A DNA stretch of 9,138 nt from Rubrivirga sp. (GTDB lineage Bacteria; Bacteroidota; Rhodothermia; Rhodothermales; Rubricoccaceae): contig JAAXJP010000433.1 of NCBI GenBank assembly GCA_012269805.1, positions 1 through 9,138 of the forward strand, read 5' to 3'. Every line of letters starts with the position of its first letter. The stretch's first letter is position 1. The notes beneath the pieces are model-generated. The model saw only the letters and a program-made list of their open reading frames with translations, was not told where the DNA came from and searched no databases. Shown in pieces: positions 6,345 to 9,138 of this stretch. A program made the position numbers and the translations under genes.

Positions 6345-7351
6345 CGACCGCCGACCTTCGCGTTCCGGCCCCCTCCACCTCGGTGCCGAGGTGGGCCGGG
6401 TGGACGGCGCTCCTCGCAGCTCTCCTCGTCGCCGGCTGTGGCGGGAGCGGTCCGGTCGACGTCCAGACGGCCGACGCCGTCCCGCTCCGGCTCGCCCGCG
6501 ACGACCCCGCCAAGTTGCTCGGCTCGGTCCTCGGCGCCTACGTCGGCCCCGACGGCGGCGACCCGGTGGAGGCCGGGCTTCTCTCGGGCGAGGGCGACGA
6601 CCTCGTGCTCCACCCCCAACGGCTCCCCGAGGCGGCCCGGGCCGCGCTCGCCGACGCGAACGGCGACGGGACGATCGACTGGGACGAGCTGGCGGCGATG
6701 CTCGAAGCCACCTACGTCGACGCCCGCGGCCTCCCGCCGACGCTCGACGCCCTCCGCCAGCAGGCCGACTACACCGCCGGCGAGCCCGACTGGTTCACCG
6801 TCGAGGTCGACGGTGTGATGACGGCCGCGCGACGGCGAATCCACGTTCCGCTCGACGCGCTCCGTGAGGCCATGCACACGTTCGCCTCGAGCGGCTCGCT
6901 GGACTACCCAGCGGGCACCTGGATCGTCGGCGAGCACGCGATCGACGGCGACGTGGTCGAGACGACGGTCAAGCACCGCCGCCCGGACGGCTACTGGGAC
7001 TTCGCGGTCTACGGCCCCGACGGCGCGCTCGCTCCCGCGACCCAGACCGAGCCCCGCCCGCTCCGCGTCCCGACGCAGTGCACCGGCTGCCACCTCGGCC
7101 AGCGCCTGTTCGAGCCCGAGAAGAGCTTCCCCGGCGAGGCCAGTGACGGCCCGTTCGGCCCGCGTGCGATCTACGTCCCCGACGCCTGGCGGAGCGCTGA
7201 GGCCACGGCGCTCTTCGACGAGCACCGCCGGCGTGACGACGGCGTCCTCGGCCTCTACGCTACGCTCTACGCCGGCCGCCTCCTCGCCGCGCGCGAGGCG
7301 GGCGACCTCGACGCCGACGGCCGGCGGCTTCTTGACACGCTGGGGCTGTGA
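6341..7351 (+). CDS. One-heme lipoprotein with EF-hand loop and cytochrome P460-like region
   Basis: 336 residues, starting at the ATG that overlaps the TGA of the multiheme cytochrome gene. The N-terminus has a hydrophobic stretch and lipobox VAGC (Cys33), followed by Gly-Gly-Ser-Gly, so it is probably an outer-membrane lipoprotein. A perfect EF-hand loop, DANGDGTIDWDE, occupies residues 105-116. Residues about 190-225 (GTWIVGEH, TVKHRR with Lys211, DGYWDFAVYGPDG) followed by a single CTGCH heme site (Cys247, Cys250, His251) resemble cytochrome P460 / cytochrome c'-beta, beta-sheet proteins that carry the heme motif near the C-terminus. In P460 a lysine is crosslinked to the heme; whether Lys211 is equivalent is unknown. 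About 85 residues follow the heme site, longer than I expect for that family. The second acidic stretch DLDADGRRLLDT near the C-terminus is a weaker calcium-loop candidate, with Thr where Glu is expected. It likely exchanges electrons with, or binds, the multiheme partner. Confidence 0.85.
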   Translation: MTTADLRVPAPSTSVPRWAGWTALLAALLVAGCGGSGPVDVQTADAVPLRLARDDPAKLLGSVLGAYVGPDGGDPVEAGLLSGEGDDLVLHPQRLPEAARAALADANGDGTIDWDELAAMLEATYVDARGLPPTLDALRQQADYTAGEPDWFTVEVDGVMTAARRRIHVPLDALREAMHTFASSGSLDYPAGTWIVGEHAIDGDVVETTVKHRRPDGYWDFAVYGPDGALAPATQTEPRPLRVPTQCTGCHLGQRLFEPEKSFPGEASDGPFGPRAIYVPDAWRSAEATALFDEHRRRDDGVLGLYATLYAGRLLAAREAGDLDADGRRLLDTLGL

Positions 7352-7448
7352 GTCGACCCGTGTTCTCGTGGACTTGTGGGTGTCCGAGTGCGGTCTCCGC
7401 CTGCCGGAGGCGATCTTGAGCGACCCGTCCATCCGTCCGTAGGTCCGC

Positions 7449-7820
7449 GTGCCCACTCCACTGGCGACCGTCCGCCTCGTCAACGCCGTCTTCTATGCCC
7501 ACCACGGGGTGATGGAGGAGGAGCACCGGATCGGCGGGCGGTACGAGGTCGACGTGGCGATGGCGCTCGACGTCCGGGAGGCCGCCGAGGGCGACGACCT
7601 CTCCAAGACCGTCGACTACGAGAAGGTGTACGCGCTCGTGCGCGAGGTCGTGACGGGCAACTCGTCGTACCTCATCGAGCGCGTCGCGTGGCGGATCGCC
7701 GAGGCCGTCGGGGCGGCCTACCCCGCGGTCGCGGAGGTCGAGGTGACCGTCCGCAAGCCCAACCCGCCGGTCGGCGGGCCGTGCGACCGGGCCGAGGTCG
7801 TCGTCCGGCACGCGCCGTGA
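7449..7820 (+). CDS. folB: Dihydroneopterin aldolase
   Basis: FolB cleaves 7,8-dihydroneopterin to 6-hydroxymethyl-7,8-dihydropterin and glycolaldehyde in folate synthesis; it is cytoplasmic and usually octameric. The 123 residues match the family length. Visible hallmarks are FYAHHGVMEEE with the substrate-binding Glu25 (equivalent to Glu22 of the Staphylococcus aureus enzyme), Tyr57 in TVDYEKVY, Glu77 in the LIERVA helix, and catalytic Lys103 in VRKPNPPVGG. The GTG at 7449 places the first strand (ATVRLVNAVFY) as in known FolB proteins; no ribosome-binding site is visible, as elsewhere in this window. Its last codons overlap the folK start by four bases (GTGA), so the two are coupled. The 97-bp gap before it shows no convincing terminator. 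Confidence 0.93.
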   Translation: MPTPLATVRLVNAVFYAHHGVMEEEHRIGGRYEVDVAMALDVREAAEGDDLSKTVDYEKVYALVREVVTGNSSYLIERVAWRIAEAVGAAYPAVAEVEVTVRKPNPPVGGPCDRAEVVVRHAP

Positions 7821-8332
7821 CCGAGGCGTTCGTCGCCCTCGGCGCCAACGTTGGCGACCGCCTGGCGGCGCTTCGGCGCGCCGTCGCCGCGCTCGACGCG
7901 CTCCGCGAGACCGAGGTCCTGGCGACCAGCGCGGTCTACGAGACCGAGGCCCTCGTTCTGCCCGGCGCCGACCCGCAGCCCGACCACCTCAACGCCGCCG
8001 TCGGGCTGCGGACGGGTCTCGGGCCGCACGCGCTCCTGCGCGCGCTCCACGCGGCGGAGCGCGACGCCGGCCGCGACCCCGAGGCCCTGAAGTGGGCGCC
8101 ACGCCCACTCGACCTCGACCTGCTCCTCTTCGGAGACCAGCAGGTCGAGTCGCCGGCCCTCGTCGTCCCGCACCCCGCGCTCGCCGAGCGGCGGTTCGTG
8201 CTCGCGCCGCTCGCCGAGGTGGCCGGCCCCGTCGAGGTCCCTGGCCTCGGGCGGACCGTGGACCAACTCCTCGCGGCGTGCCCCGACCGCGGGCGCGTCG
8301 AGCGGACCGGCCTCGTCCTCACGGAATCCTGA
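7817..8332 (+). CDS. folK: 2-amino-4-hydroxy-6-hydroxymethyldihydropteridine diphosphokinase (HPPK)
   Basis: FolK transfers pyrophosphate from ATP to 6-hydroxymethyl-7,8-dihydropterin, the product of the FolB reaction. The start is GTG 7817, overlapping the folB stop, which gives 171 residues beginning directly with the first strand. The frame is open far upstream, but that stretch is a shadow of folB. Motifs: LGANVGDR at residues 8-15 (family LGSNxGdR), the QPDHLNAAV segment, and the HPPK signature RPLDLDLLLF with magnesium ligands Asp99 and Asp101. VPHPALAERRFVLAPLAEV then completes the family pattern. It works directly after FolB in the same pathway, so the order and overlap make biochemical sense. 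Confidence 0.95.
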   Translation: MTEAFVALGANVGDRLAALRRAVAALDALRETEVLATSAVYETEALVLPGADPQPDHLNAAVGLRTGLGPHALLRALHAAERDAGRDPEALKWAPRPLDLDLLLFGDQQVESPALVVPHPALAERRFVLAPLAEVAGPVEVPGLGRTVDQLLAACPDRGRVERTGLVLTES

Positions 8333-8415
8333 CGCGCTGACGTGCGGTCGTCACCCGCTCCGGCCGACGTTGGCCGTGCCCGTCAGCGATCTTGTCCCTC
8401 CACCGCGCCGACGCC

Positions 8416-9087
8416 ATGCCCGCCCCCACGCTCCCCGACCACCTCGGATACGTCGCCGTCGAGGGCGTCATCGGCGCCGGCAAGACGACGCTCGCGCGGA
8501 TGCTGGCCGAGCGGGCCGGCGGGAAGCTCGTCGAGGAGGAGTTCGAGGAGAACCCGTTCCTCGACCGGTTCTACGGCGACCGCGACCGGTGGGCGCTCCA
8601 GACGCAGCTCGCCTTCCTCGCCAGCCGGTTCAAGCAGCAGAAGGCGCTCGCCGCCCGCGACCTCTTCGTCGACCACGTCGTCTCGGACTACACGTTCGAC
8701 AAGGACCGGATTTTCGCTCACGTCACGCTCGACGGCGACGAGGTCCGCCTCTACGAGACGCTGTACGGCATCATGGAGCCGTCGGCGCCGGTGCCGGACC
8801 TCGTGGTCTACCTCCGGTCCTCGGTCGACCGCCTGCTCCACAACGTCGCGCTGCGGGGCCGGAGCTACGAGTCGAACATGGACCCGGCGTACCTCGCGGA
8901 GCTGGTCGGCGCCTACGACCAGTACTTTTTCCACTACTCCAAGAGCCCGCTCCTCATCGTCGACTCGTCGAAGATCGACTTCGTGCGGGCGCCGGCGACG
9001 TTCGACGAGCTCGTCCGCCAGATCGGGAGCGTGAAGGGCGGGACGGCCTACTTCAACCCGCCCGCCACGATGCAGCTGGCGTTCTAG
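8416..9087 (+). CDS. Deoxynucleoside kinase (dNK family)
   Basis: This cytoplasmic salvage kinase phosphorylates a deoxynucleoside to its 5'-monophosphate. From the ATG at 8416 it has 223 residues, normal for the family. Seen: P-loop GVIGAGKTT (Gly17-Thr25, with Lys23); ENPFLDRFY (from Glu45), the family's substrate-side segment; the QTQLAFLASRF helix; SDYTFDKDRIFA, in the place of the DRS-type motif; and an arginine-rich lid, ALRGRSYES (Arg147, Arg149). A TTG at 8392 would add eight residues before the P-loop, but ATG fits better. The C-terminus (FNPPATMQLAF) is clean. Substrate choice (dA, dG, dC or T) cannot be read from sequence. It follows folK by 83 bases; I recall this neighbourhood, and sometimes a fusion of the two, from Bacteroidota/Chlorobi genomes, but could not check it here. 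Confidence 0.93.
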   Translation: MPAPTLPDHLGYVAVEGVIGAGKTTLARMLAERAGGKLVEEEFEENPFLDRFYGDRDRWALQTQLAFLASRFKQQKALAARDLFVDHVVSDYTFDKDRIFAHVTLDGDEVRLYETLYGIMEPSAPVPDLVVYLRSSVDRLLHNVALRGRSYESNMDPAYLAELVGAYDQYFFHYSKSPLLIVDSSKIDFVRAPATFDELVRQIGSVKGGTAYFNPPATMQLAF

Positions 9088-9120
9088 GCTCTGTCTCGCG
9101 AATCCAGCCCGGCCTGCGCA

Positions 9121-9134
9121 CGGCTCCGGAGCCG
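9121..9134 (+). terminator. Possible terminator hairpin after the deoxynucleoside kinase gene
   Basis: A perfect 14-base palindrome CGGCTCCGGAGCCG lies 33 bases beyond the TAG stop and could fold into a 5-bp stem with a CCGG loop. The window ends four bases later, so whether a T-tract follows cannot be seen. Short GC palindromes are common at this base composition, so support is weak. Confidence 0.3.
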
Positions 9135-9138
9135 CCTC

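Noticed and set aside
7392..7415. Imperfect hairpin between the second lipoprotein gene and folB, considered as a terminator
   Set aside because: The 10-base arms contain two mismatches and a G-T pair, and no T-tract follows, so it is not distinguishable from background folding.
5864..7483. Minus-strand open frame of 539 codons across the TPR region and the second lipoprotein
   Set aside because: The plus strand carries TPRs, a lipobox, an EF-hand and a heme site; the minus-strand product is Arg/Gly/Val-rich without domain signs.

Overview
The window is about 70% GC and reads like a member of the Bacteroidota, most plausibly the Rhodothermia (a Salinibacter, Rubricoccus or Rubrivirga type of organism). 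This placement is inferred from the following: extreme GC; genes without Shine-Dalgarno sequences; a C-terminal domain resembling one I know from NuoE-type proteins of such bacteria; and a folB-folK-deoxynucleoside kinase cluster. I see no rRNA, tRNA, CRISPR, transposase, integrase or phage gene, and no stretch over 300 bases without a gene.

Layout. (1) 1-411 (+): the end of a YtxH/LEA-like protein with one membrane segment, closed by a strong GC hairpin (437-467). (2) 510-1433 (+): a PfkB-family sugar or nucleoside kinase. It meets the next gene tail to tail with one base between the stop codons. (3) 4201-3272 and 3267-1435 (-): a two-gene operon of single-pass membrane proteins of unknown function. 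The second has a coiled coil, a very long acidic Pro/Ala-rich region with phenylalanine-spaced repeats, and a C-terminal helix-hairpin-helix-like domain that lacks the usual Gly-x-Gly hairpin. (4) 4266-7351 (+), divergent from the previous pair: two translationally coupled lipoprotein genes. The first encodes a seven-heme c-type cytochrome (cytochrome c554-like) fused to about six TPR units. The second encodes a one-heme lipoprotein with a perfect EF-hand loop and a region resembling cytochrome P460 / c'-beta. (5) 7449-9087 (+): folB and folK overlapping by four bases, then a deoxynucleoside kinase.

How the parts fit. The folate genes and the deoxynucleoside kinase form an ordinary housekeeping group for pterin and DNA-precursor supply. 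The accessory interest lies in the coupled heme lipoproteins, which together look like an envelope-anchored electron-transfer or small-nitrogen-molecule module, and in the divergent pair of uncharacterised membrane proteins. Nothing in the window shows that the divergent pair and the cytochrome genes act together beyond their shared 64-bp promoter region. I did not find a clear new defence system or mobile system.
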